DNA of 64,000 bases from CAWAHD01 sp963781785 (GCA_963781785.1 CAWAHD010000002.1:4960001-5024000); one strand, 5' to 3'. Counted from the stretch's first letter, positions 40,088 through 49,012 are shown. Notes: generated by a model not told the origin, from the sequence alone. A program made the numbers and translations.

Positions 40088-40681
40088 TCACTCCTTGATC
40101 CTGTAATAGTCGCGCCAGAATTCGGCGATCTCTTCAACCATCGGTGCGGAACTTGGGATCAATCCTGACCAATAGCGAGCGTCGTAGCGCACGGCATAGT
40201 CTCTGGCCGCGTGATAAGCCCAATACGGTGCTTCGCACGTCCGGAGCGCTAATCTCAAGCACTGCTCAACCACGAACAGATCCCTGCTCTTTAGCATCCG
40301 AACCATGTTCCCGCCGATCCTTCTATACTCGTTCTGTTCCGCTTCCAGCTCACTGCATAAAAAAGACAGACGTGCTTTTCGCTCCTCGGTGGGATCGGTC
40401 AAATCGGGCTTCAACGCCCTGACGGCTCGATCCACGAGGTCACGAAACTTTTTTGGGTACTTCCCTTGTCGCATTTTGCACTGGATTCTCTGAGCCAGGA
40501 ACAAAGCAAAGGCTGGTGCGGCTTCTGGCTCTCCACAGAGACTCTTGATGGTCGTCAAACGGGTGATAGGGAAGTCCTTTCCCCGGCGGAGCGCTTCGGC
40601 GATCTCCGAGAGTTGCTTGACCCTCTTGATGATCTGAGGGCTTGGGGACAGAGGCATGTCGAATCTCGTCCGGTTTGACAT
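40088..40681 (-). CDS. Hypothetical protein (197 residues)
   Basis: A helical protein (KQLSEIAEALRRGKDFPITR, FALFLAQRIQCKM, FRDLVDRAVRALKPDL, EEIAEFWRDYYRIKE) of a planctomycete family with no known role. AGGA stands 5 bp before ATG 40681. The second copy of the block retains only the first 10 and last 20 or so codons (49637-49770). Confidence 0.65.
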   Translation of the reverse strand: MSNRTRFDMPLSPSPQIIKRVKQLSEIAEALRRGKDFPITRLTTIKSLCGEPEAAPAFALFLAQRIQCKMRQGKYPKKFRDLVDRAVRALKPDLTDPTEERKARLSFLCSELEAEQNEYRRIGGNMVRMLKSRDLFVVEQCLRLALRTCEAPYWAYHAARDYAVRYDARYWSGLIPSSAPMVEEIAEFWRDYYRIKE

Positions 40682-40745
40682 TCAGTCCTTCAAGCGGCTG
40701 AGACATTTGATGTTCATACCCAGCAAGCGCGCAGTCGTAATTGGC

Positions 40746-41411
40746 TCACACTCCCGAATCGCTTGGCATCGAGACTGGCGCTGGAATCGGTGCAGAACTC
40801 CTCTGGGTGTTCTTCGTGTACAGGTATCTGGAAAGCTGCCCACCCAAGAGTGCGGCGATCAAGGCGAGGAGCAAGTGACCGATCCTGATAAAGTTCTCGG
40901 TGGTGCCGCTCGATCCCGCCGGCCTTGGTCCGGCCAAGCTCTTCACGATCCATGCCGTGGTCGATCCAGCCGCCGAGGTTGCGTCCTCGAATGCGCCGTT
41001 CCCCTTGTTGACATAGAGGACGTTCGGTTGTGAGTTGCTGGCGACATAGAGGTCTACATCTCCATCGTTATCGAAATCGGCGTATACCAGTCCTGCGCCG
41101 TTTGGAATCGACCTCGGCACCTTCGAGGCAAGGTACGCGAGCGCCCTTGTCGTCATCAGCCTGGGCTGAACCGACGGGACCAGAGACATCGCCAGGTAAG
41201 CTGACCCGAAAAGAGCGAACCCCAACCAGAATGCCCGTCTCTTCGCAGTTCGATGAATGGAGAGCAGCATCGAGATCAACAGAACTCCGAGCGTAATGCT
41301 GAAGACGCTGCTGTCCCAGAGATCGTTGGACTCACGAAGAGCGGCAAAGCTGACGCCAAGAACGAAGATAACGCCGACCAGACTGGCGATGGTGAATCGG
41401 ATGCGTCTCAT
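40746..41411 (-). CDS. Membrane protein with FG-GAP/VCBS-type repeat, copy 1
   Basis: The 221-residue product has three N-terminal helices (ASLVGVIFVLGVSFAAL, SITLGVLLISMLL, AFWLGFALFGSAYLAMSLV). An extracytoplasmic FG-GAP-like segment follows with the calcium-loop signature DFDNDGDVDLYV and LYVNKGNGAFEDAT, then a C-terminal helix (LLLALIAALLGGQLSRYL). It is near-identical to 49835-50500. Confidence 0.8.
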   Translation of the reverse strand: MRRIRFTIASLVGVIFVLGVSFAALRESNDLWDSSVFSITLGVLLISMLLSIHRTAKRRAFWLGFALFGSAYLAMSLVPSVQPRLMTTRALAYLASKVPRSIPNGAGLVYADFDNDGDVDLYVASNSQPNVLYVNKGNGAFEDATSAAGSTTAWIVKSLAGPRPAGSSGTTENFIRIGHLLLALIAALLGGQLSRYLYTKNTQRSSAPIPAPVSMPSDSGV

Positions 41412-41557
41412 TGCTCAATCCCTGAGGAGTGGGAATAACAGCCTTCGGCAATCTTAAATCAATCGTGCGACAAGGAGAACTGGTCCACGTCCGTCAACCT
41501 AGCCGAGATCGGTTTTGGTAGCATGGAATTGGGCAGAGTGACGTTTAGGGGGCATCT

Positions 41558-42130
41558 ATGCTCAGTCAATGGCATCATCAATTCCCAGATTGTGAGCCGG
41601 TCGCACACTGGCTGAGACCGACGTTTCCCGACCGATGGGTCCGTTTCCACAGTCTGCCCGGCTCGAAACGTTATCCTGAAGATGAGAGCGAGTACGCCAC
41701 AGTGCTCCGCCGCCACAACCATATCCTCGGTCAACTTGTCGGCTCGGAAGGCAGGGTGGTCCTCTTGACCACTGCGTATTCCCGCTCAAGCGAGCCGTCC
41801 GGCGTCCAGCCTGAACTCCGTTCACTGGTACGGGATGCAGTGGTCTGGCGAACCATCCCACTGCACGAGTTGGAGGGAGAGTTCGACGAACCGAACTACT
41901 GGCACGTCTCCGCCTGCGTTCGGGAGTGGCAACCGGGCTTATTCGACCCGATTATCCGATTGGTCGCAGATGACGTTCTTTCGAACGTCATGATCGTGGA
42001 ACCAGATTGCCGTTGGGTCCTGCAACCCTACGACGGGGGGATGGACGTGATTACAGATTCGCCAGCCGCTCGGGACCGTCTCAAATCCGCCAACTCAGAA
42101 TGGCTCTCTCCGTACGCGTCCGGGCTGTAG
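41558..42130 (+). CDS. DUF3885-like protein
   Basis: The 190-residue soluble product has PDRWVRFHSLPGSKRYP, the middle WHVSACVREWQPGLFDPIIR and a C-terminus WVLQPYDGGMDVITDSPAARDRL that resembles DUF3885 (PYDxGMD). DUF3885-type genes are frequently found among immunity-type genes. There is no recognisable catalytic site. Confidence 0.55.
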   Translation: MLSQWHHQFPDCEPVAHWLRPTFPDRWVRFHSLPGSKRYPEDESEYATVLRRHNHILGQLVGSEGRVVLLTTAYSRSSEPSGVQPELRSLVRDAVVWRTIPLHELEGEFDEPNYWHVSACVREWQPGLFDPIIRLVADDVLSNVMIVEPDCRWVLQPYDGGMDVITDSPAARDRLKSANSEWLSPYASGL

Positions 42131-42392
42131 CCCTTCCGGTCAGCTTGGACATAATGGCGTAGGTAGGCTTAGCCCTGCCGGGATCCCAAGATGAATGTCC
42201 TCGGCAGTCGTCAGCGTTGCCCAAGTGGCGGCGGAACGAAGGCAAGAATCACGTGACGAATCCCGTACCCACGCCACTCGTTGATGGGATGTCGAGTCCG
42301 ATGCTGATCGTGCCAACAAGTCGTGGTGCCTGCTCGCCGAGGATGAGCAAGCGGAGCAGCGCAGTTCCAATCAGTCTCTCGGCGGCCAGGTT

Positions 42393-42740
42393 TTGATGAT
42401 GGATGTGGAGAACGAGAGAATCAGAAATCTATTTGGTGCACTGTCTGATGCGATGTGGCGTCGGATACAGCAGACAAAGAGATTTGTGGATACGCTGTGT
42501 GGGCAAGATTACCGACCCCAGAGCGATGAGGAAACGGCTATTTTTGACGAGTTGACATCTCCACGGAATTATTTGTCGCTCCAGCGCTACGTGGAAACTT
42601 CGAGACAATCGGGGACCGACTTGTACTCAAGTGAGTTCCACAGACCAATCCTGAAGGAAGCAACTCGTCGCTGGCAAGTGCAGGCTGGGTCAGGTGATCC
42701 TGAACGTGCCTCTGGGAAACACCCAGGAACAGACTGTTAA
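42393..42740 (+). CDS. Hypothetical protein (115 residues)
   Basis: The product (MDVENERIRNLFGALSDAMW, RRIQQTKRFVDTLCGQDYRP) is plausible helical protein. It overlaps the C-terminal codons of the minus-strand STAS gene by about 200 bp, so one of the two ends is probably wrong. No family is recognised. Confidence 0.35.
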   Translation: MMMDVENERIRNLFGALSDAMWRRIQQTKRFVDTLCGQDYRPQSDEETAIFDELTSPRNYLSLQRYVETSRQSGTDLYSSEFHRPILKEATRRWQVQAGSGDPERASGKHPGTDC

Positions 42741-43023
42741 CCACCTGGAACTGCTCCATTATCGCATCTGGGACGTTGCAGCGCTTGAGTACTCCATTCG
42801 CTTTTAACAATCGGCGATGCAAGTCGACCAGGAGCGCCTCAAAGGCACAGGAGAGCCAATGGGTGTCCGGGTTTTCAAGGTCAAGAACGATCAAGAGATC
42901 GTGGTTCGTGTCAACGAGGGCGAACAGGTCTCCCCCAACATCTTGTGTCGGGTCTAAGCTGATCATAAGGCAATCGGTACGCCTGAAACGCACAACCGCA
43001 TCCTCGCCCGGGTTGTCGAACAT
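42538..43023 (-). CDS. STAS-domain-like protein
   Basis: From ATG 43023 the product reads FALVDTNHDLLIVLDLENPD, SCAFEALLVDLHRRLLKANG and RCNVPDAIMEQFQVVNSLFL. This order of strand, helix, strand and helix matches anti-sigma-factor-antagonist STAS domains in divergent form. The phosphorylatable Ser at the start of the second segment is present (LSCAFE). The last 40 residues are not conserved-looking and overlap the opposite-strand gene. It diverges from the 86-residue gene copy 2 with 25 bp between starts. Confidence 0.55.
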   Translation of the reverse strand: MFDNPGEDAVVRFRRTDCLMISLDPTQDVGGDLFALVDTNHDLLIVLDLENPDTHWLSCAFEALLVDLHRRLLKANGVLKRCNVPDAIMEQFQVVNSLFLGVSQRHVQDHLTQPALASDELLPSGLVCGTHLSTSRSPIVSKFPRSAGATNNSVEMSTRQK

Positions 43024-43048
43024 TGGAGTCCGTTCGTGGAGCAATCCG

Positions 43049-43309
43049 ATGAAACCCATCGACTGGGACATTCGGCGTGAGGGACGTCGGTGGTCGCATG
43101 AAGAGTTCGACCAACGGATGTACCAAGCGCCTGAGAGAATCGAGTTCGTGAACGGGATCTTCGCCAGCGACCGAGCACGGCTCATCGTGTTGGGAATGCT
43201 CCTTGAGAACCTCGGCATCGATCGAGCGATCCAATTCGGAAAGCTCGAGGACTGGAAGCGTGCCGTTGTGGACCTGGAGAAGAAACAAGGTTCCGGGAAC
43301 CAGTCGTGA
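43049..43309 (+). CDS. 86-residue hypothetical protein, copy 2
   Basis: Paralogue of 38085-38345 (MKPIDWDIRREGRRWSHEEF, FASDRARLIVLGMLLENLGI). ATG 43049 is preceded by GGAGC. Here the divergent STAS-like gene is kept, while in copy 1 only its first codons remain. Confidence 0.7.
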   Translation: MKPIDWDIRREGRRWSHEEFDQRMYQAPERIEFVNGIFASDRARLIVLGMLLENLGIDRAIQFGKLEDWKRAVVDLEKKQGSGNQS

Positions 43310-43512
43310 TCGGAGCGTCGATCTGACCGAGAGTGGTTGATTGGCTCGGCATATCGCCCGGAACCCGGTGTCCCTGGGGGCTGGTGTGGTCACGGTGCAG
43401 AGGTGCCCAGTGAAGACCGGCTTAACCGAGGTACTGCCACTCGTTGACGAAAAGTTTCGAGTGTCGGTCAATCGATCAGATCAAGAATCTGCGTCGGCAT
43501 GGGGGTCGGACA

Positions 43513-43980
43513 ATGCGTCTGCGTCGTCTGATGGTCGCCATCCTGGTCGTTGCCGTTCTCTCGGGTTTCATGAGGCTCATGAGGCGACGCTCGTATTTCC
43601 TGGACCTCGCCGAAGCCCATGCCTCCAGGAAATATGATTACGGGAAAGGTCGGGGATTCGTCTGTCCGAACGACGACTGGTATGAAGGCGATCGGATCAA
43701 GCCGGAATGGTGGGAGTTCTGCGACAAGATGCGGGATTGGAGCGGTGATCTGGAACAGAAATATCGAAAGGCGGCGTCCCAGCCCTGGCTCTCTGTTGAG
43801 CCGGACCCACCAGATCCTGCGGGTCTGAGGATCGACCGTTGCCACCCTTCCAAAATCCACAGGCGCACAAAAAACCCTCGGGATGCCCATTCCGAGGGTG
43901 GTCGTCCATGCGTGGACTTGGGCGCAGGGGTCTCGCACTCGACCGACTCGGTCAAGTCTCGTGTTTCGTCACTCCGATGA
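43513..43980 (+). CDS. Single-pass membrane protein with PWLxVxPDPP motif
   Basis: ATG 43513 follows GGGGG. One helix (LMVAILVVAVLSGFMRLM) precedes a soluble part (YFLDLAEAHASRKYDYGKGR, LEQKYRKAASQPWLSVEPDP). The ending KYxxAAxxPWLxVxPDPP is the signature of a large planctomycete family of unknown role. The codons after PDPPDPAG cross a structured region and may be a readthrough tail caused by a lost stop. Confidence 0.6.
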   Translation: MRLRRLMVAILVVAVLSGFMRLMRRRSYFLDLAEAHASRKYDYGKGRGFVCPNDDWYEGDRIKPEWWEFCDKMRDWSGDLEQKYRKAASQPWLSVEPDPPDPAGLRIDRCHPSKIHRRTKNPRDAHSEGGRPCVDLGAGVSHSTDSVKSRVSSLR

Positions 43981-44030
43981 CCAACAAGGGGGCAGTTCGA
44001 TCAAGGAGCCCTGTTGAAAAGGCTCCTTGA
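43874..44030 (-). terminator. Chain of stem-loops downstream of RRM gene 2
   Basis: In the direction of the minus strand: 44030-44001 (10-bp stem TCAAGGAGCC/GGCTCCTTGA), 43953-43941 (GACCGA/TCGGTC), 43917-43904 (GTCCA/TGGAC) and 43899-43874 (8-bp stem ACCCTCGG/CCGAGGGT). The last is followed by six Ts, a classical intrinsic terminator. It probably ends the RRM gene 2 transcript. Confidence 0.65.
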
Positions 44031-44051
44031 CCCTGCGGCAGTATCGAACGC

Positions 44052-44405
44052 TCAATAACGCCGACCGCCGCCACCGCCGCCTCCATAACCACCGCCGCCG
44101 CCGCCCCGACCGCCACCGCCGCCGTAGCCGCCCCGACCGCCGCCGCCGCCACGCTCCTCGCGTGGCTTGGCTTCGTTGACCGTCAGGTTCCGGCCGTCGT
44201 GATCATGACCGTTGAGACCCTGGATGGCCGCCTGCGCCTCGGCGTCGGAGCCCATCTCCACAAACCCGAACCCCTTCGATCGGTTGGTGTCCCGATCGAC
44301 GATGACCTGTGCGCTCTGGACCGTCCCGAATGGCGTGAACAACGCCTCCAGGTCGGACTCGTTGACGTTGTAAGTCAGGTTGCCAACATACAGCTTCTTA
44401 CCCAC
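44052..44405 (-). CDS. RRM RNA-binding protein 2 with Gly-rich tail
   Basis: The 117-residue protein has RNP2 LYVGNL and RNP1 KGFGFVEM, then NEAKPREE and a Gly/Arg/Tyr tail of about 35 residues ending GGRRY. Gly-rich RRM proteins are typical of cold-induced Rbp proteins in cyanobacteria and of plant GRPs. GTG 44405 matches the GTG start of RRM gene 1. Confidence 0.9.
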   Translation of the reverse strand: MGKKLYVGNLTYNVNESDLEALFTPFGTVQSAQVIVDRDTNRSKGFGFVEMGSDAEAQAAIQGLNGHDHDGRNLTVNEAKPREERGGGGGRGGYGGGGGRGGGGGGYGGGGGGGRRY

Positions 44406-44431
44406 GATCGAACTCCGAAACGAAAGCCTGA

Positions 44432-44470
44432 CGACCCTCGGGATGCTTTCAGGGTCGAGAAGAAAGGGGC
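44432..44470 (-). promoter_or_regulatory. Conserved 5' leader hairpin of RRM gene 2
   Basis: Minus-strand GCCCCTTTCT, then CGACCC (44457-44452), a 14-nt loop containing GAAAG, then GGGTCG (44437-44432), 26 nt before the GTG. It matches the leader of RRM gene 1 in order and spacing. Confidence 0.55.
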
Positions 44471-44866
44471 TTCCGTTGAAGCCCATTGGGTGGATAAGAC
44501 AGGGTGAAGCATCGACCGGATCGGTAAGACCCAGCAGTTCCACTCGGTCGTCAGACCAACCGACCAAAGGATAACAAGAAATGGAAAGGATTGATAGCAA
44601 ATTTGGGCGAGCGCGCTGCGCACGTAATTCGATCGTCCCATTCCGGAGACCGAGCATCGCCGCCACTTTGGCTCTCTTGATGGATGGACGAGTCTCGCGG
44701 GTGGATTCGGTCACGATCCCATTCAGTCAAAAAGGGCAACGGTCGGTGATTCGGGATACAGCCCGTTTTTCCTGACCGATCGACTCGCTTGTGTATTCAA
44801 ATCAAGTTCTTCATCTGGTCTACTGTGACCGTGATGTTAAGATTCCGTGACCAGGGAGACTACAGC

Positions 44867-45523
44867 GTGTCAATCGCAACCAAGAGTCCAGGCAAAACCA
44901 GCTTCGTCAAAGAGTTTCTCCAGAACAATCTCCAAGCCAACGCCAAAGCCGTGAACGAGGCGTGGACGGCTGCTGGGATGAAAGGCGCGATCAGTCATCC
45001 CGTGATCAGCGACGTACGGAAGCAACTGGGACTGGTCGGCAAGGAGCCTGGGAAGACCAAGAAAGCGGTCAAGCGAAAGTCAGCTCGAAGAAGGTCAAAA
45101 ACAGCCAGCAGTCCAGGCAAGTCAATGTTCGTCAAGGAGTTCCTGAACGACCATCCTCAAGGTAACGTCGTTGCGGTGAACGAGGCGTGGCAGGCTGCCG
45201 GGTTTGACGGGACGATCAGTCTCGCTCTTGTCGACAAGATGAGAGCATTGCTCGGACTGACGGGCAACATTCGTCGGCAGCCCAAGACGCGCATCGCCGG
45301 GAAGAAACGTGGGAGACCTTCTCAGGAGACCGCCGCCGCGGTCAATGGGCAACCTGGCGGACAACCACGAGGCAGGACGAGCGACCGGACCCAGGCTCTC
45401 CTCGGAGTCGAAGCTGAGATCGACAAGCTGATCTTCCAGGTCATGGGTATCGGCGATCTCCCAGGGGTAGAGACCGCTCTCAGAGAAGCACGCAGACAGG
45501 TCTACAGAGCCCTCCCCGACTGA
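44867..45523 (+). CDS. Two-repeat basic protein, likely DNA-binding
   Basis: GGGAG lies 8 bp before GTG 44867. The 218-residue product has two copies of a 45-residue unit (SPGKTSFVKEFLQNNLQANA with VNEAWTAAGMKGAIS; SPGKSMFVKEFLNDHPQGNV with VNEAWQAAGFDGTIS). They are joined by Lys/Arg-rich linkers (KKAVKRKSARRRSK) and followed by a helical end. Similar repeated units occur in planctomycete proteins that may be nucleoid-associated or regulatory. A strong terminator follows. Confidence 0.65.
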   Translation: MSIATKSPGKTSFVKEFLQNNLQANAKAVNEAWTAAGMKGAISHPVISDVRKQLGLVGKEPGKTKKAVKRKSARRRSKTASSPGKSMFVKEFLNDHPQGNVVAVNEAWQAAGFDGTISLALVDKMRALLGLTGNIRRQPKTRIAGKKRGRPSQETAAAVNGQPGGQPRGRTSDRTQALLGVEAEIDKLIFQVMGIGDLPGVETALREARRQVYRALPD

Positions 45524-45556
45524 ACTGGTTTCCAATCTGAAATCCGTAGCGATGAG

Positions 45557-45577
45557 CGCCGGGGAAAGCCCCCGGCG
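45557..45577 (+). terminator. Intrinsic terminator
   Basis: CGCCGGGG-AAAGC-CCCCGGCG (8-bp stem) followed by TTTCTTGTTT, 34 bp after the two-repeat protein gene. Confidence 0.8.
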
Positions 45578-45699
45578 TTTCTTGTTTAGTCAATGTCTGC
45601 ATGTCCCAGGTCAAAGACATCTTCCCCGTCACGAGATACGATGACGATCAGGTTGAAGCCGTGACTTGATGCTCGAACAGTGACAGCACCTGACAAATC

Positions 45700-47748
45700 A
45701 TGGATGCCGCAACGCTTTCCAAGTTGGTGGGAAAGGCTAACTGCCGCGTCTTGGGCTGGGAGGATGCCGCCAACGAGCCGCAGAGAAACGTGCTCGCAGT
45801 TCTAATCGAAGGTTTCAATCACAAGGATGCCATCATCCTCTGTGAACCAAGCCTTGCACGAAGAACGACCCGTCCACCCGACGCTCTGCTGATCGATCCC
45901 ATCGCCGGGGTCCATCTGATCGAGGTCAAGGGTTTCGCTCTTGATCAGATCGAGGGGATCGAGCCGGGCGGACTCCTCAAGGTCCGTTACTATGGGGGAA
46001 CGGATACGAAGAGCCCGGTTGCCCAAGTTCGCAAGGCGATGTTTGATATCAAGAACGCCGCCGAGCAAGCCTCTCCATCAGACCTCACATTGCACTTCAA
46101 GTACTGGGTCGTCTTCCCGTCAATTAGCCGGGCATCGTGGTTTGGGCGTTGGGGCCCAAATGCCTATGCACCTCCAGAATTCCTATTCTCGGACGATCTG
46201 TCTCTGCTCGCCCATAAGATCCGGGCTGATGGCGAGCGCAGTCTCGCAAACAAGGGTCTTTCCCGATGGTCTGCCGATCAGTTTGCCTACGTCCGGCGAG
46301 CCCTCGGTGATTCGTCCGTGCTCTATCAATCACCGGAGGAACGTGAGCCACGTCGTGTTCCTGTTGCAACCCTTGGCGAATTGTTTGACGAGGCTGCCGA
46401 GGCTTACAAGACCCTCTCTGATGAGCAACAACGTCTGTCGTCCCAGAACTGGACTGGGGGTCCGAGGTTGATCAGAGGCGTTGCCGGGAGTGGCAAGACG
46501 ATCGTTCTCGCCAACAACCTCGCCCGTCGCCTCCAGCGGAGACACAGAAGCGACGAGTTGCCGTTCGTTGAACTGATGAGTAAGCCGAAGATTCTGGCGG
46601 TTTGCTACAACCGAACGCTCGCTCCGTTCATCCAGGAAAAAATCTGTATCAGCTATCAACAGAGGACCGGCAAGAGTTTGCCCAGCGATGCCGTTGAGGT
46701 GACATACTATAACGGGCTCGTCTACCGGCTCTCCAGGAAGGGACTTTGGCGATATCAGAGCACCGAAGTGCTGGGAGCGGAAGATCGCGTCAAGCTGTAC
46801 CTTCAGGAGCTAGATCATGTCCGAGAGAACCAGCCGGACTTGCTTGATGCGACCAGCTTCGATGCCATCTTCGTGGACGAGGGTCAGGACTTCTTGGAGG
46901 ACGACTTCCGGTTGCTCAAGGGGCTCTGCCGCACGACGAAGGAAGGTGGCGAGCCCAACCTCTATATCTTCTACGATGATGCCCAGAACTACCTGGGGAG
47001 ACGGCGACCAAACTGGAAATCGCTGGGTCTCAACCTCATGGGCGCCCGTTCGCATGTCATGACCACGTGCTTCCGGAACACGAGGGCGATCATTGAGACA
47101 TCCTTCAACGTGTTGTACGGTCGCTGCGCCGAGTCGTCGGTTGAACGACCAACAAAGGAGTTCGGTGATATCGCCACGTTGGAAGAGAAGGGGCTGATCG
47201 AAGACAAAGGCGACCGGTACGAGGTCCGCTTTGCTGTCCGGGACGGGCGATTACCACGTGTGACGATCGCTCAGAACTCGATGGACGAGCGGAGAGCGTT
47301 GATCGAGCGGCTTCGTTGGTTGATCGAGGAGCAGCGGGTCCGCCCGGAGGACATTCTGGTTCTGGGGCATTCATGGAAGCGAGTTCTTGAATTTGCTACG
47401 GCGATCACAGAAGCGAAGATCCAGTCGCTTCGAGGAGTCCATGTCGCTAAAGACAATCAAGATCGAAGACTACGTCAGAGAGGCTACCTGTCGCTTTCCA
47501 CCGTCGCCTCAGCGAAGGGGTACGATGCCTACTGCACACTCCTGGTGGCGTCCAACGACTTCGCCGCAGATCTCAGAGGGCGTGCGAGTTTCTATGTCGG
47601 CTGCACCAGGGCGATCGAGTATCTGGAGGTCTTTGCGCACGAGCGAAAGGGACTGGTCTTGGAGTTTGAGAGGGCTCTCAGGAAGTTCAGCGAGGTCTCA
47701 AGAGGTGTCCCCGAGCTGCCGGGCTCCTCTTCGCCACCGAACGGATAG
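45700..47748 (+). CDS. NERD nuclease-related domain/superfamily 1 helicase
   Basis: The 682-residue protein begins with a NERD domain in which DALLIDPIAGVHLIEVKG (Asp61, Glu75, Lys77) forms a PD-(D/E)xK-like nuclease site. A UvrD/RecD-type helicase core follows: Walker A GVAGSGKT near residue 260, the ILAVCYNRTLAPF motif, Walker B FVDEGQDF near 393 and late motifs (HVAKDNQDRRLR, SAKGYDA, YVGCTRA). NERD-helicases act in DNA processing and several are antiphage. It stands alone here after a strong terminator. Confidence 0.85.
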   Translation: MDAATLSKLVGKANCRVLGWEDAANEPQRNVLAVLIEGFNHKDAIILCEPSLARRTTRPPDALLIDPIAGVHLIEVKGFALDQIEGIEPGGLLKVRYYGGTDTKSPVAQVRKAMFDIKNAAEQASPSDLTLHFKYWVVFPSISRASWFGRWGPNAYAPPEFLFSDDLSLLAHKIRADGERSLANKGLSRWSADQFAYVRRALGDSSVLYQSPEEREPRRVPVATLGELFDEAAEAYKTLSDEQQRLSSQNWTGGPRLIRGVAGSGKTIVLANNLARRLQRRHRSDELPFVELMSKPKILAVCYNRTLAPFIQEKICISYQQRTGKSLPSDAVEVTYYNGLVYRLSRKGLWRYQSTEVLGAEDRVKLYLQELDHVRENQPDLLDATSFDAIFVDEGQDFLEDDFRLLKGLCRTTKEGGEPNLYIFYDDAQNYLGRRRPNWKSLGLNLMGARSHVMTTCFRNTRAIIETSFNVLYGRCAESSVERPTKEFGDIATLEEKGLIEDKGDRYEVRFAVRDGRLPRVTIAQNSMDERRALIERLRWLIEEQRVRPEDILVLGHSWKRVLEFATAITEAKIQSLRGVHVAKDNQDRRLRQRGYLSLSTVASAKGYDAYCTLLVASNDFAADLRGRASFYVGCTRAIEYLEVFAHERKGLVLEFERALRKFSEVSRGVPELPGSSSPPNG

Positions 47749-47753
47749 ATGTC

Positions 47754-48305
47754 TCAGTCAACCAACGCCTGCCATTTCGTCATCTGTTCCTTGAAGTGGA
47801 TGGTCGCGCCATCAACCACGAAGGTACCGTCTCCATTGTGATGGATCGTGCGGCATTCCATGCGATCGGGATCGGTCCACGCCTTGACGACTTCCAAGAT
47901 GAAGAGGCTGTATTTTTTTACGAGGCTGGTGTCCACCACACGACATTCGAGATTGGCTAGACACTCGGCGATGAGCGGTGCCTTTACTTGCTCAGCGGGG
48001 ACCGGCGTCAATCCAAAGGCGTTGAATTTGTCGACGCGCTGACCCGAGCAGTTGCCGATTTCAACCACCTTCGACGCAAGATCAACCGTGGGGATGGCGA
48101 TCACGCACTCGTTGGTTGCTTGCAACGCCGTGAAGCTGTGATCCCAAGAGCCAATGACACACCCGATCGTGGGCGGCTCAAACTGCATCATCGTGTGCCA
48201 GCTCATCGTCATGATGTTAGCACGTCCCATATTTGCAGTGGTCACCAGCACCGTCGGACCTGGCTCGATGAGTCGGTAGACTTTGGATAAAGGAAATTCT
48301 TTCAT
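47754..48305 (-). CDS. Flavin reductase-like domain protein
   Basis: The 183-residue protein fits the FMN-binding split-barrel flavin reductase family (EPGPTVLVTTANMGRANIM, SWHTMMQFEPPTIGCVIG, LANLECRVVDTSLVKKYSL). It probably binds FMN and reduces flavins or a small substrate. ATG 48305 matches the usual start of the family; ATG 48320 is an alternative. It is convergent with the helicase gene, 5 bp apart. Confidence 0.85.
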   Translation of the reverse strand: MKEFPLSKVYRLIEPGPTVLVTTANMGRANIMTMSWHTMMQFEPPTIGCVIGSWDHSFTALQATNECVIAIPTVDLASKVVEIGNCSGQRVDKFNAFGLTPVPAEQVKAPLIAECLANLECRVVDTSLVKKYSLFILEVVKAWTDPDRMECRTIHHNGDGTFVVDGATIHFKEQMTKWQALVD

Positions 48306-48533
48306 TACTGGAGTTCTCATTTGGCTGCTGCACGGTCGTCCGGTGACGTCAGCTCTCAGGATAGCGGTTTTGGGAGCTTGGGACACAAAGTTTCTTGTTT
48401 CGCAATCACTGAAATCGCATCAAAACGCACTTTAAGTCTCTCGTGACGGAGAACACCGAATTGGACCGATACCCCGAATCCGGTGGGCTGCGCATTCTGA
48501 CGATGTAGTCGATTTCACCCTCCGAGACCCACC

Positions 48534-48878
48534 TTGTTGAATCCTAATGAACCTCCGAAAGAGCCCCTCGAAACTTTGCAAACACGCCCTGGTTTCGGTT
48601 GGCGTGTCGTCCCGTCCTCCTTCATGGTACTACTGGGTGCGTATACGGTCCTCGCGCCCTTGATTGCGATCGTGGTGGAAGTCGTCAGGTCATGGGGGAT
48701 TACGGGCGGATTAGGTTTTGCTGAGACGCCAGGTATGCTTATCATGAGCACCGCTGGAAGTCTGTGGATTGTCAGCGGTGCCATGTTTTGGAAACGAAGG
48801 TGGTGGATCGCCGTAGTCTTGTTGCTCGTCGGCTACGGCGTCGGGGTTTTTGCTGGTATGCTTATATGGGGTAGTTGA
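48534..48878 (+). CDS. Small membrane protein, planctomycete family
   Basis: The 114-residue product has a soluble start (PPKEPLETLQTRPGFGWRVV) and three helices (VLLGAYTVLAPLIAIVVEVV, STAGSLWIVSGAMFW, WIAVVLLLVGYGVGVFAGML). The LETxxTRPGxGWRxVPS start is known to me from other planctomycete hypotheticals. The start codon is TTG 48534 or 48537; no strong ribosome-binding site is visible. Confidence 0.6.
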   Translation: MLNPNEPPKEPLETLQTRPGFGWRVVPSSFMVLLGAYTVLAPLIAIVVEVVRSWGITGGLGFAETPGMLIMSTAGSLWIVSGAMFWKRRWWIAVVLLLVGYGVGVFAGMLIWGS

Positions 48879-49012
48879 TTGCGTTAGTATGCTCGGGCCG
48901 CCCGCTGGAAATAACGAAGCAGGCGGGTCAAACGACTGAGGTTGTGGACAATTGCACCGCGTCTCGGAACACTGAACCATCGCCAAGGTATCCGTTCAGA
49001 GGGGCAAATCCG

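Noticed and set aside
42140..42370. 76-residue minus-strand open frame
   Set aside because: Ser/Ala-rich composition typical of a chance frame, no start signal.
43900..43960. Possible tRNA
   Set aside because: No T-arm consensus, acceptor pairing or CCA-compatible end. The palindromes are simple stem-loops.
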